Part shown: piece after piece, positions 8,208 through 17,336 of the stretch
Position numbering within the stretch: position 1 is the stretch's first letter
Layout: each line of letters opens with the position of its first letter
Assembly: GCA_029238935.1 (NCBI GenBank)
Contig: JAQZBN010000046.1
Coordinates: 1-42,094 of the forward strand
Origin: Herbinix sp.
GTDB taxonomy: Bacteria; Bacillota; Clostridia; Lachnospirales; Lachnospiraceae
Direction of reading: 5' to 3'
DNA: 42,094 nt
Notes under the pieces: model-generated
The model's database searches: none
Told to the model about the DNA's origin: nothing
Seen by the model: the letters and a program-made list of their open reading frames with translations, nothing else
Position numbers and translations under genes: made by a program

Positions 8208-10196
8208 TTACCACTTAACAATGTTATAATAGGTTTTTGCCGTGAGACGATATACAAAAATATAGGCTGCTGTAAATATTGCACAGGAGGTTACCATACA
8301 AAGTATTGTTATCTTAGTATCATGCAACCAGAATATCTCTAACATTTTTATGATCATATTGCTTGCCATTGTTAGGTGAAGTAATGCACCAATAAGGGGA
8401 AGAAAGAATACAATAAGAATTTGTTTATTGATCGTCCGTTTCACTTCTAGATCGTCCATGCCGACCTTTTGTAAGGTTTCGAACCGTTCCTTGTCATCAT
8501 ACCCTTCAGAAATTTGCTTATAATAGATAATTAATACCGTTGTGCAAAGGAACAATATTGTAAAAAACGCACCCATAAACAGTAAACCGCCATAAATACT
8601 ATATCCTGCTGCTCGATCCGTATAGATATCACTAATTCCATACCTTATTTCAAAAATTTCATCATAACTGTCTCTCAGATCTTTTACAAAATTATAACAG
8701 TCCTCTTCGTTACCGTTAATATTTAAAATATATTTTGTAGAACCACCATTCTCTGAGTCACCGATTTGTTGTATGAATCGTTTAGCTGCATCCAAATCCT
8801 TCGCTACCATAAACACCTCTTGAAAAGCATCTCTATTTTTACCATGGGTAAATATAGCATCTGTAACAAGGGTGGTGATCTCGTAACGTTGGTCCTTTAA
8901 TGCAATCTCTGTAATTCCTTCATATTTGGTTTCACCAAGTAATAAGATTTGATTCTCATCAAGCTCTATACTAGTATTTTGATTTCGATTATAATCTTCC
9001 AAAGTCAATACCTTAACATCTACCGTATCCTGAAGTAATTTATCAAAGCTTGCCATATCAAATTCAACAGCAGAAAAGGTTTTATCTTTATAAATCATCA
9101 TTTCTTCCATCGAAAAATAGTAATACTGATTTTCAATTTGAACCTTATTTTTATCTGCTAAATCTACTATTTCTTTTTCTAGTAGATCCATCTGTTCCTT
9201 CGTCACAGTTGGAGATACTTTAATCTTGATATCATCCTGATTTGTCATTTTTAAGCTATTTTCCTGTCCCAAGAAGAGCGATACACAAGTGGATACAGTA
9301 ACTAATACCATGGTACTTAAGATACAGATGGAAGCCAAACCGGAAGCATTTTGCTTCATTCTATGAAACATGCCGCCAATTGATATAAAATTTTCAGACT
9401 TGTAATAAAACTTTTTATTCTTCTTTAATATTCTGAGAAATGCTATGCTTCCAGTTGTAAACAACGCATAGGATGCCAGGATAACGACTAAAACAGCGAT
9501 AAAGAATAAATTCAAAGCAGTTAATGCATTTTTAACAGACCAGGAGGTGTAATACGCCCATCCTAATCCCAACACTCCCAATATCGTCATTGGAATTACA
9601 AAACGTACCTTTTTCTCTCCCATATGATTGCTCTTTAATAAATCAATCGGGTTTGCTATTCTAATCTGCAATAAATTAAGGATCGAAATTACTACAAAAA
9701 TACATATAAAAACTGCTGTGGTAAGAAGAAAAGGTTCTATTGGTATTGTGAAATAGCTGTTGCTAGTCACACGGATACACTTCATTAATAGTAAAAAAAT
9801 CAACCATCCAAAGACGCAAGCGGATGCTATTCCCAGTACAAGAGCAGCTCCATTGATACACAGATTTTCCCATAACATTACTCTTCCTACATGACGTTTC
9901 TCTAACCCAAGAATTCCATATAAACCGAACTCCCTTTTTCTCTGCTTAATCAAAAAACTATTAATATAGATCATAAAGATTGTAACAAATACGGTTAAAA
10001 CTACGATCCCAATGGTGAAAAGTGTTTGAAGAACTGCTCCTTCCGGAACATTAGACAATCCCGGATTAAAGATAATGTTTAATATCATAAAGTAAACACT
10101 AATCATAATCGTAGCAGCTATAAAATAAGGAATACTGCTTTTTTTATTTCTCCTTATATTATTAAGAGCTATCTTTAAGTAAAAACCCCTAGCCAA
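8208..10196 (-). CDS. BceB-like ABC transporter permease (FtsX family)
   Basis: About 662 residues. The pattern is that of BceB permeases: one membrane segment near the N-terminus after the motif FYLKIALNNIRRNKK, groups of further segments, and a large extracellular domain (about 310-520) before the last three segments. These permeases bind peptide antibiotics such as bacitracin outside the cell and both remove them and signal to the BceS kinase. I choose the TTG at 10196 as start: GGAGG lies eight bases upstream and the encoded N-terminus matches the family. Upstream ATGs at 10211 and 10301 overlap the ribosome site or the ATPase gene. It overlaps the ATPase gene by 8 bp. Confidence 0.85.
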   Translation of the reverse strand: MARGFYLKIALNNIRRNKKSSIPYFIAATIMISVYFMILNIIFNPGLSNVPEGAVLQTLFTIGIVVLTVFVTIFMIYINSFLIKQRKREFGLYGILGLEKRHVGRVMLWENLCINGAALVLGIASACVFGWLIFLLLMKCIRVTSNSYFTIPIEPFLLTTAVFICIFVVISILNLLQIRIANPIDLLKSNHMGEKKVRFVIPMTILGVLGLGWAYYTSWSVKNALTALNLFFIAVLVVILASYALFTTGSIAFLRILKKNKKFYYKSENFISIGGMFHRMKQNASGLASICILSTMVLVTVSTCVSLFLGQENSLKMTNQDDIKIKVSPTVTKEQMDLLEKEIVDLADKNKVQIENQYYYFSMEEMMIYKDKTFSAVEFDMASFDKLLQDTVDVKVLTLEDYNRNQNTSIELDENQILLLGETKYEGITEIALKDQRYEITTLVTDAIFTHGKNRDAFQEVFMVAKDLDAAKRFIQQIGDSENGGSTKYILNINGNEEDCYNFVKDLRDSYDEIFEIRYGISDIYTDRAAGYSIYGGLLFMGAFFTILFLCTTVLIIYYKQISEGYDDKERFETLQKVGMDDLEVKRTINKQILIVFFLPLIGALLHLTMASNMIIKMLEIFWLHDTKITILCMVTSCAIFTAAYIFVYRLTAKTYYNIVKW

Positions 10197-10956
10197 TGTC
10201 CACACCTCCATCCGAAAGGATCGAAAGATTGGATACAATTCGGTCAAAGAATGCCTTATTGTTATCATTTCCGCGATATACCTGGCTGAATAACTCTCCA
10301 TCCTTTATAAATAACACTCTGGAAGCATAGCTGGCTGCCATAGAGCTGTGGGTTACCATGAGAATGGTCTGTCCTTTGTCATGCAAATCTTTAAATATTT
10401 TTAGTAGGTTAGAAGAAGCCTTGGAATCTAGTGCTCCCGTGGGCTCATCGGCAAGTATTAACTTAGGATTAGTAATCACTGCTCTTGCCACTGCTGTTCT
10501 TTGCTTTTCACCACCGGAAACCTCATAAGGGAATTTCTCTAATAATTTCGTTAGTCCCAGACTTTCTGCCAATGGATCCAGTCTCTTCTCCATCTCCTGG
10601 ATGCTCACCTTTGATAATACCAGTGGCAGCAGGATATTATCCTTAATCGAGAAGGTGTCCAGCAAATTAAAGTCCTGGAATACAAATCCTAGGTTCTGAC
10701 GACGGAAAGCGGAAAGTTCCCTGTCTTTGATCGTTTTTAAGTCCCTTCCCTCTAGTAGGACTGACCCGCCGGAAGCTTTATCCAATGATGCAATTATATT
10801 TAATAAAGTAGTCTTACCTGATCCGGATGCTCCCATGATCGCAACGAACTCACCAGCACCTATCTCAAAATTCACATCCTGCAATGCTGTAAATTGCTTT
10901 CCCCCCAGACGGGTATTATATATTTTCTTTAAATTTTTAACTTGTAAAAGTTCCAT
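10189..10956 (-). CDS. BceA-like ABC transporter ATPase
   Basis: Protein of 255 residues with Walker A GASGSGKTT (about 42-50), Q-loop (FVFQDFNLLD), signature VSGGEKQR and Walker B LILADEP followed by the catalytic Glu. It belongs to the MacB/LolD/BceA class and powers the adjacent FtsX-type permease from the cytoplasmic face. Its C-terminal coding end carries the ribosome site of the permease, so the two are tightly coupled. The upstream region holds a BceR-type operator. Typical of a peptide-antibiotic sensing and detoxification module. Confidence 0.92.
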   Translation of the reverse strand: MELLQVKNLKKIYNTRLGGKQFTALQDVNFEIGAGEFVAIMGASGSGKTTLLNIIASLDKASGGSVLLEGRDLKTIKDRELSAFRRQNLGFVFQDFNLLDTFSIKDNILLPLVLSKVSIQEMEKRLDPLAESLGLTKLLEKFPYEVSGGEKQRTAVARAVITNPKLILADEPTGALDSKASSNLLKIFKDLHDKGQTILMVTHSSMAASYASRVLFIKDGELFSQVYRGNDNNKAFFDRIVSNLSILSDGGVDIG

Positions 10957-11012
10957 TCTTATATCCTTCCTTGATAACTTATTTTCTTAAGAGTTCCTCT
11001 TGCTTATAACTT

Positions 11013-11066
11013 ATTATAGTAAAACGAGAAATGGGTTGCCTTAGCACAACCTTACATTTCTCGTTT
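11013..11066 (-). promoter_or_regulatory. bceAB-like promoter -10 box and large palindrome
   Basis: A TATAAT box (minus strand, 11018-11013) lacks a good -35 element, as expected for an activator-dependent promoter. Directly upstream is a long inverted repeat: arms 11022-11033 and 11055-11066 (AAACGAGAAATG) plus inner arms GGTTG / CAACC around an 8-nt centre, with a 3-nt bulge. It lies between the operator and the -10 box; no T tract follows, so it is not a simple terminator. Confidence 0.6.
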
Positions 11067-11072
11067 CGAAAC

Positions 11073-11086
11073 TTACATTTTTGTCA
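11073..11086 (-). promoter_or_regulatory. BceR-type response regulator binding site
   Basis: Minus strand TGACA-AAAA-TGTAA exactly fits the reported TNACA-N4-TGTAA consensus of BceR-like regulators. It lies 55 bp upstream of the -10 box of the ABC operon. Isolated TGTAA half-sites recur at about 11053-11057 and 11104-11108. The cognate regulator is probably the one encoded at 12113-12787. Confidence 0.75.
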
Positions 11087-11133
11087 CAAATAAAAATCTA
11101 CACTTACAAATGTATGCAATCATTATCATTTCC

Positions 11134-12120
11134 CTATTCATAATAAAAAGCATTACTTTCCTCAGGAAATACGATTTTTACAACCGTACCTTGTCCAACT
11201 TCGGAATTGATTTCTACTTTTAATGCAAGAGAATCTGACACCCTTTTTACCAGATACAATCCTATACCGCTAGCTCTCTTATCTATTCTGCCGTTATATC
11301 CGGTATAACCTTTTTCAAATAAACGATCCATATCTTCTTTTAATATTCCAATTCCGGTATCCTTAATCTGCAAGACATGGTCGGTATACCAGATCTCAAT
11401 GCCTCCTCGATTTGTATATTTGATTGCATTGGATATGATTTGCTCCAGAATAAAGGATAACCATTTACTATCTGTCATCACATCAGTATGAAAATCATGA
11501 ATATTAACGGACAATTTTTTATAGATAAACAAGGAAGCATATTTTTTCACCGTCTGATGAATGATCTCCTCCAGGGGATATTGATCGATGACCAGATCGG
11601 TGGATAAATTCTTAATTTTAGTGTATTGTAGTGCTAATTCTACATACTGCTCGATTTTAAATAATTCCTGCTCCAATACAGCTTCCTGGTCCTCTGTTGT
11701 ATGTTGGAGGGACAGTCGCATGGCAGATATCGGCGTTTTAATCTGATGAACCCATAAGGTATAGTATTCTACCTGTTCTAAATGTATTTTTTCTAATTCA
11801 GACTCATTTTTTTGTAATAAATCATAAAGAACGAACATCATCTGTTGATATTGATGTTCGATACGATTCGTTGGCTCCGGTAGCATATGTCGGTTCTGTG
11901 ACATATTCTTTTGAACAGTTTGTAATACAGATAACTTTTGTTTAAAATAATACCCATCCAGCATTACCCACAGTACATAGAAAAAAGTAAAAATAATCAT
12001 ACTATAGCCGATGGATTCCATGGGGAAGTGATACAAAAAATGTATCATCGGAAAGAAAATTAGGACAACAAGATAAAAAAACAGTATCGGTCTTCTGTAT
12101 CTGATATAATCTTTAATCAT
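11134..12120 (-). CDS. BceS-like intramembrane-sensing histidine kinase
   Basis: Protein of 328 residues. Two N-terminal membrane helices (about 12-30 and 38-54) with almost no extracellular loop, the hallmark of BceS kinases, which do not bind drug themselves but read the transporter state. The H-box is WVHQIKTPIS with His125; N-box IISNAIKYT, and G-boxes DTGIGI and GIGLYLVKR follow. It would phosphorylate the regulator whose gene overlaps it by 8 bp. The kinase lies upstream of the bceAB-like genes on the same strand with its own stop and a separate promoter region between them. Confidence 0.92.
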   Translation of the reverse strand: MIKDYIRYRRPILFFYLVVLIFFPMIHFLYHFPMESIGYSMIIFTFFYVLWVMLDGYYFKQKLSVLQTVQKNMSQNRHMLPEPTNRIEHQYQQMMFVLYDLLQKNESELEKIHLEQVEYYTLWVHQIKTPISAMRLSLQHTTEDQEAVLEQELFKIEQYVELALQYTKIKNLSTDLVIDQYPLEEIIHQTVKKYASLFIYKKLSVNIHDFHTDVMTDSKWLSFILEQIISNAIKYTNRGGIEIWYTDHVLQIKDTGIGILKEDMDRLFEKGYTGYNGRIDKRASGIGLYLVKRVSDSLALKVEINSEVGQGTVVKIVFPEESNAFYYE

Positions 12121-12787
12121 GGATCATATACCCTAATCCCTTCTTCGTATTGATAAAGTCTGATAATCCACAATCCTCCAATTTCTTACGTAAACGATTC
12201 ACATTGACAGTCAGAGTATTATCATCAATGAAGGTGTCATTATCCCATAGCTTTTTCATTAACTGATCTCTGGTTACTACTTGATTTTTCTGCTCCATCA
12301 AAACTTGCATGATTTTATATTCATTCTTCGTCAGTTCCAGCTTCTTATCCTGATACGTAACGGAAGTGTCGTTGAGATTAAGAATCACACCATTTACCTC
12401 TAAGGTAGTAATTTCACTATAATAGGAATATGCTCTTCGAAGTACTGCCTGGAGTTTTGCAATTACAATATCCAGGGAAAATGGTTTTGTTACGAAATCA
12501 TCTCCCCCCATATTCATAGCCATGATAATATCCATATTTTCTGTACGGGATGATAAGAATACAATAGGTACCTTCGATTGCTTACGTATTTCATTGCACC
12601 AATAATACCCATTAAAAAAGGGAAGCGATATATCCAGCAGTACCAGATGAGGCTGATAGCTTTGGAATTGATCTATCACATGGACAAAATCCGTCACATG
12701 ATCGGATTCAAAGCCCCATTTCCTAAGACCATCCTCCAGTAACGTAGCAATGACGGAATCATCTTCTACTATTAAAATCTTATACAC
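12113..12787 (-). CDS. BceR-like OmpR-family response regulator
   Basis: Protein of 224 residues: receiver domain with acidic pair Asp9/Asp10, phosphorylation site Asp52 (LLDISLP) and conserved Lys in VTKPFS; then a winged-helix DNA-binding domain (about 125-222). The start is a GTG at 12787 with TAGGAGG eight bases upstream. It is expected to activate the bceAB-like operon through the TGACA-N4-TGTAA site. It is co-transcribed with, and overlaps, the kinase gene. Confidence 0.93.
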   Translation of the reverse strand: MYKILIVEDDSVIATLLEDGLRKWGFESDHVTDFVHVIDQFQSYQPHLVLLDISLPFFNGYYWCNEIRKQSKVPIVFLSSRTENMDIIMAMNMGGDDFVTKPFSLDIVIAKLQAVLRRAYSYYSEITTLEVNGVILNLNDTSVTYQDKKLELTKNEYKIMQVLMEQKNQVVTRDQLMKKLWDNDTFIDDNTLTVNVNRLRKKLEDCGLSDFINTKKGLGYMIHD

Positions 12788-12949
12788 GAATATTACCTCC
12801 TATCATTAGTTGTATACGATTACCAAAATTATAAATTAATTTTTTAGTTTTGTCTTCTAAAATTCGTAATTTTTAATTGAGATATTGTGAGATAATTAAT
12901 GTTTTTTATTTCGCTGTATTGAAAGTGCTTCAATGGTAAGAATAATAAA

Positions 12950-12990
12950 GGCTGTTAAACGTCTCTCATATAAGAGAACATTCAACAGCC
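12950..12990 (-). terminator. Terminator of the LysM-GH18 gene
   Basis: Stem GGCTGTT...AACAGCC with an inner CTCT...AGAG pairing, followed on the minus strand by TTTATTATTCTT. It lies 7 bp past the stop codon. Confidence 0.82.
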
Positions 12991-12996
12991 CAGGGA

Positions 12997-14301
12997 TTAT
13001 TCCGGAACTTTTTCAATATTATATAACTCTCTGATCACGATCCACATCTGTGGAAAGAAATTCATAATCTGCCATACCCCCATACCAGTGAGTCCTAGTT
13101 CATTGATCAGACGTACCTTGGCATTCATACTTCTGGCATCATCAAACCATACTACATGTTCTACACCGGCGTCATTCGTATACCGATAAAACGGTGCTTG
13201 TGCCGGCTCATCAAACTCAATGATAACATTATGCAAAGCTGCTCGTTCGATTGCTTCCTGATTGCTGATCGATTCCGCAGCAGTTTCCCCCCGAACAAAC
13301 GGAAGAGGCCAATCATACGCATAATTAGGGATACCCATTAGAATGATATCAGGATTTATCACGCTGACGCCATACTCTAGAACTCTTCTGACATTGTTTA
13401 ATGGAGCCGTAGCCATTGGTGGACCATAGGTATAACCCCATTCGTAAGTCATCAAAAGAACAAGATCAGCGATTCCACCGATCACAGGATAATCATGAGC
13501 TTCATATAATACACCTGCCATCTCTCCTGAGGTTTTCGGTGCCAGAGCAACCATTACAATAAATCCTGCCGGTTCCAGTTTATTTTTTACATTCTGAATA
13601 AACGTAGCAAAGTTCTGTCGGTCTTCCGGAAGTACAAATTCAAAATCAATATCAATACCAGCATAACCTTTTTCTTGAATAGTAGCTAGAATATTGTCGA
13701 TTAATCGCGCCTGGCCTTCCGGATTAATAAACATCTGATGAGCAATTTCATTGCTAAATGCCATTTCCTCATCCATTGGAGCAAGCACCATAATAGGCTG
13801 TACTCCATAACTTTTAGCCAGTTCGATTAATTCAGCATCATCAATAGGAACTAAATCACCAGCGGGAGTAAATCCGTAAGTAAATAATGACAAATACGTT
13901 AAATAAGGTAAAGTTTTTCGTAATACGGTACGATCGATAAATGGATATGCATATCCATTTACAATTATAGATCCCAATTTTTCTCCTGCGGATAAATTAT
14001 CTCGCCGATAGGAGATAACCAGGGTCTGGCCCGGTACTAAAAATTCTGTCTCAGCTATCACCGGATTGTTTTGTAATATTTGGTTTGGATCAACATCATA
14101 TTGTTCTGCGATAGAATATAGGGTATCCCCTTCTACCACCGTATGAACCACATCGGGTATTACAATGGCAATACTTTGCCCTACCACCAGATCCTCCGGG
14201 TTCGGCAATTCATTCTCTATAATAATTCGCTCCGGAGATATGCCATATTCATTCGCTATCGAGGTTATAGTATCACCCGACTCCACTACATGGATTAACA
14301 T
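12997..14301 (-). CDS. LysM-GH18 glycosidase, spore-cortex type (YaaH/SleL-like)
   Basis: Protein of 434 residues: two LysM peptidoglycan-binding domains (about 1-47 and 51-97), a short linker, and a GH18 barrel (about 108-430). The catalytic DxDxE is intact: Asp217, Asp219, Glu221 in GIDIDFE. No signal peptide, as in YaaH/SleL, which reach the spore by deposition during sporulation. By family it would hydrolyse cortex muropeptides (N-acetylglucosaminidase) at germination. A CATATACT sequence about 35-45 bp upstream could be a sporulation-sigma -10 box, but this is weak. Divergent from the flavin reductase-like gene. Confidence 0.88.
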   Translation of the reverse strand: MLIHVVESGDTITSIANEYGISPERIIIENELPNPEDLVVGQSIAIVIPDVVHTVVEGDTLYSIAEQYDVDPNQILQNNPVIAETEFLVPGQTLVISYRRDNLSAGEKLGSIIVNGYAYPFIDRTVLRKTLPYLTYLSLFTYGFTPAGDLVPIDDAELIELAKSYGVQPIMVLAPMDEEMAFSNEIAHQMFINPEGQARLIDNILATIQEKGYAGIDIDFEFVLPEDRQNFATFIQNVKNKLEPAGFIVMVALAPKTSGEMAGVLYEAHDYPVIGGIADLVLLMTYEWGYTYGPPMATAPLNNVRRVLEYGVSVINPDIILMGIPNYAYDWPLPFVRGETAAESISNQEAIERAALHNVIIEFDEPAQAPFYRYTNDAGVEHVVWFDDARSMNAKVRLINELGLTGMGVWQIMNFFPQMWIVIRELYNIEKVPE

Positions 14302-14381
14302 AGGCTGTGCATCCTCTACATAGAAACTTTATAATTAGTATATGCGCCTGAAATGTAGAATGTGAAATAGCACGTACGAAG

Positions 14382-14410
14382 TTGCAACAAATCATGAAAT
14401 GACGTATAAT
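14382..14410 (+). promoter_or_regulatory. Sigma-A promoter of the flavin reductase-like gene
   Basis: TTGCAA, 17-bp spacer, TATAAT; start codon about 33 bp downstream of the -10 box. Confidence 0.78.
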
Positions 14411-14443
14411 ACATGAGACGAATGAATGGAAAGGATGAAAAAT

Positions 14444-14950
14444 ATGATTCAATTTAAAGAAATCACTCCTGAATCTTTGAGAAAAAGTACTTTTCAATTA
14501 ATTGGTAAGGACTGGATGCTAGTGACTGCCGGTACCGAGGATAATCTTAATTCGATGACTGCTTCTTGGGGCGGTTTAGGTGTAATGTGGGGAAAAAACG
14601 TAGCCTATATCGTTGTTCGACCTCATCGTTATACCAAAGAATTTATTGATCGTGAAGATAGCTTCTCTTTAAGCTTTTTTGAGACCGGTTATCGTAAAAT
14701 GCTTAATTATATGGGATCTGTGACCGGAAGAAATGAGGATAAAATCGTTAAATCCGGACTCACGGTTGTGATGCAAGATGGAACCCCTTGTTTTCAAGAA
14801 GCTTCCCTGGTTCTTATATGCAAAAAAATGTTCAAACAAACCTTAGATCCCAACTGTCTCTTGGATGAACAACAAAAAAATGTATGGTATCCCAGCGGTG
14901 ATAACCATACTCTTTACATCGCAGAGATCACCAAAATCTTAACCCATTAA
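14444..14950 (+). CDS. Flavin reductase-like domain protein
   Basis: About 168 residues. The sequence LIGKDWMLVTAG...NSMTASWGGLGVMWGKNVAYIVVRPHRYT is typical of the FMN-binding split-barrel (flavin reductase-like) family of clostridia. It probably binds FMN and acts in a cytoplasmic redox reaction; the substrate is unknown. I choose the ATG at 14444 because GGAAAGG sits nine bases before it, while the ATGs at 14426 and 14435 overlap that ribosome site. Single gene with its own promoter and a very long terminator hairpin. Confidence 0.85.
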   Translation: MIQFKEITPESLRKSTFQLIGKDWMLVTAGTEDNLNSMTASWGGLGVMWGKNVAYIVVRPHRYTKEFIDREDSFSLSFFETGYRKMLNYMGSVTGRNEDKIVKSGLTVVMQDGTPCFQEASLVLICKKMFKQTLDPNCLLDEQQKNVWYPSGDNHTLYIAEITKILTH

Positions 14951-14953
14951 AAG

Positions 14954-15018
14954 TTCAATAATAAGAAATACAAAAAGGAAAGCTCAGCTTTCCTTTTTGT
15001 ATATTTCTTATTATTGAA
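14954..15018 (+). terminator. Very long inverted-repeat terminator
   Basis: About 31 bp per arm, differing by a single 2-nt bulge, centred on AAAGCTCAGCTTT. The core GGAAAGCTCAGCTTTCC is followed by TTTTTG. Far longer than other terminators in the window. The rest of the spacer to 15250 shows nothing recognisable. Confidence 0.8.
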
Positions 15019-15250
15019 TATTAATTAATATTTCGATTTCGTTATTTCTAGTATTAAGACTCAGTTTCTGATTTATTATTTATCTTAGTGCTTATTTCCA
15101 AATATCTATATACTAACACTATGATCAATTAAAAAGAAACGATCACGGACAATCTGCTTTTTCTCAAGTATATATTAATGATATATGTTTCATTATTAAT
15201 ATAGCAATATATTACCAACCTACAAAGCTTTTTGTACCTAGCTGCACTGT

Positions 15251-16054
15251 TTATTTTACATCTACTTTTCGAAACATACTTAACCCAATGAACAATGAAA
15301 CAGCTAAAAAGCAGACACCTACTATAATTGCTCTTACAATCACTTCACCCTCCGGCTGAAAGTTTGCCATAGAGGCCATATTTACTAATAAACTATAATC
15401 AGAGAATGGTATCTTATGACGGAAGATTAATTCTAGTAAGGAATAGACTAAATTTGCAAATAATAATAGGCAGATATTAATAGCGATTACACCGCCATTA
15501 TTACGTACTACCATAGCTACCATAACAAAGACAGATACAAAAGCTGATACCAGTAGTATCTCAATACCCCATACTCTGATTAACTGTAATAATAAAGTTC
15601 CTGACAAAGTACCAAATGCTCCTAAAGCGATGGAAGCAGATAAGGTAGCAACGATGGAAACAATAATCATGAAGATAACTGCTGCTGTAACCATAGTGAG
15701 AAATTTTGACAAATACACTTTATGCCTTGCAAAACCTTTTGAAACAACGTTTTTCATTGTTCCATGTGTAAATTCTGCTGATAATAAAATTGATATAATA
15801 ATACCTATAAATAAAGGTATCGTATTATCTGAGAAAACAGCTATGCCAAAAGACAGACCATCTTTATAAGGCAATACATTGATTACCGCACCTGTTGCAG
15901 GATCCTCTACTACACCTTGGCTTTGCATAACAGAATTCGCCCATTTGAGAATAAAGATAGATGCCGCAGATAATACAGATGCTACTAATGCACAGATATA
16001 AAAAGTTTTACTTTTAAATAATTTATAAAAATCCGAACGTAATAAGTTCTTCAT
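15251..16054 (-). CDS. ABC-2 type transporter permease
   Basis: About 267 residues with six hydrophobic segments and an N-terminal amphipathic stretch (LLRSDFYKLFKSKTFYIC) typical of the ABC-2 permeases that pair with BcrA/NatA-type ATPases. The start at 16054 has TAGGAGG six bases upstream; the longer frame to 16075 overlaps the ribosome site. It lies 24 bp downstream of its ATPase. The substrate is not indicated; lantibiotic self-protection or drug export are known roles in this family. No kinase/regulator pair is adjacent. Confidence 0.85.
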   Translation of the reverse strand: MKNLLRSDFYKLFKSKTFYICALVASVLSAASIFILKWANSVMQSQGVVEDPATGAVINVLPYKDGLSFGIAVFSDNTIPLFIGIIISILLSAEFTHGTMKNVVSKGFARHKVYLSKFLTMVTAAVIFMIIVSIVATLSASIALGAFGTLSGTLLLQLIRVWGIEILLVSAFVSVFVMVAMVVRNNGGVIAINICLLLFANLVYSLLELIFRHKIPFSDYSLLVNMASMANFQPEGEVIVRAIIVGVCFLAVSLFIGLSMFRKVDVK

Positions 16055-16078
16055 AAGAAACCTCCTAAAAATCATAAT

Positions 16079-16993
16079 TTATTTTATTTGATTGTTCTTT
16101 AGTTCCATTAAATTCATAAAATAATCCTCGAGATCCATACCAACTACCGTACTAGACATCACCATAACTCCGCTTTTTGCTAGTTCCGTGTTTATCTCAC
16201 CGGCTCTCTCTATGTTCGTCTGCATACGAAGTTTATTCTCATCTAATACTTTATAATCGGTAATTCCTAATTTTCTGATGATTTCTTCTGATCTCTTAAG
16301 ATCATCCACCTTGATCTCTAATGCCTGAGTGCAACGCTCTTCCAGTTCTTCTTTTGTAAATTCATCGATCATACAGCCATCATTAATAACTCCATATCTC
16401 GTAGCAATCTTTGATAATTCACCCAGAATATGACTGGATATCAGTATCGTAATACTTTTTTCCTTATTTAATTTTAAGATCATTTCACGGATCTCTTTGA
16501 TACCTGTTGGATCTAGTCCATTGATTGGTTCATCTAACATTAAGAATTCCGGATTGTTAAGTAATGCAATTCCAATTGCCAGACGCTGTTTCATACCTAG
16601 AGAGAAATTTTTGGCTTTCTTCTTACCGGTATCCGTTAATCCAACGAACTGAAGCATTGGCTCTACATGTTCTTTGGGATCTAATCCCAGTAGATAACAA
16701 TAATTTGTAAGATTTTGTTTTGCAGTAAGATGAGGATAAACTGCAGGATTTTCTATCATGGTACCTACCTTCTTACGTTGTTCATCCAAATCATTACTCT
16801 CAAATAAATGAATAGTTCCCTCACTTGGACTGGCAAGTCCTGCAGCCATACGGATTAAAGTTGTCTTTCCAGCTCCGTTTTTACCTATAAAACCGTAGAT
16901 ATCGCCTTTCTTTACATTTAATTTTACTTGACGAACAGCTGGCTTTTTGCCAAATACTTTCGTCAAATTCTCTGTTTGCAGAACATATTCCAT
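16079..16993 (-). CDS. ABC transporter ATPase (BcrA/NatA type)
   Basis: Protein of 304 residues: Walker A GKNGAGKTT (about 37-45), signature FSLGMKQR, Walker B FLMLDEP with NGLDPTG (D-loop region) and a C-terminal extension of about 80 residues common in this class. It pairs with the ABC-2 permease gene directly downstream. The start is supported by AGGAGG about eight bases upstream. Confidence 0.93.
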   Translation of the reverse strand: MEYVLQTENLTKVFGKKPAVRQVKLNVKKGDIYGFIGKNGAGKTTLIRMAAGLASPSEGTIHLFESNDLDEQRKKVGTMIENPAVYPHLTAKQNLTNYCYLLGLDPKEHVEPMLQFVGLTDTGKKKAKNFSLGMKQRLAIGIALLNNPEFLMLDEPINGLDPTGIKEIREMILKLNKEKSITILISSHILGELSKIATRYGVINDGCMIDEFTKEELEERCTQALEIKVDDLKRSEEIIRKLGITDYKVLDENKLRMQTNIERAGEINTELAKSGVMVMSSTVVGMDLEDYFMNLMELKNNQIK

Positions 16994-17225
16994 ATTAATT
17001 TCCTCCTATTAAACTACGATACACATCCAATAACTTTTTTCAAACATGCTTAGAATATTTTACCAGATCTAAATTAAAAAAGCATTAAAAAATGGTAAAA
17101 AATGTGTTATATCTATTAAAAAGAGAAATTTATTCTCTATGTATACTAATTTATCGTAAAGGAAAAGGACAAAATAATAAAAGTTATCCCAATTTACATA
17201 AATTTTACCTAATATTTTCATTACT

Positions 17226-17254
17226 TTGACTGGTATTGGGTATTCTGTTATAGT
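17226..17254 (+). promoter_or_regulatory. Sigma-A promoter of the HD-domain gene
   Basis: TTGACT, 17-bp spacer, TATAGT; leader of about 75 nt. The remaining 16994-17225 spacer is AT-rich and must hold the divergent ABC promoter, which I cannot fix. Confidence 0.75.
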
Positions 17255-17336
17255 AAACTAAATATAGAACGAATGATATTCATAATAAAGATACTAAGCG
17301 ATAGTAAACACTTTGAACGAAAGAAAGGAAGATAGA

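Noticed and set aside
8208..10301. Long form of the BceB-like permease starting at 10301
   Set aside because: The extra 35 residues lie inside the ATPase gene in another frame; the TTG at 10196 has the ribosome site and the family-like N-terminus.
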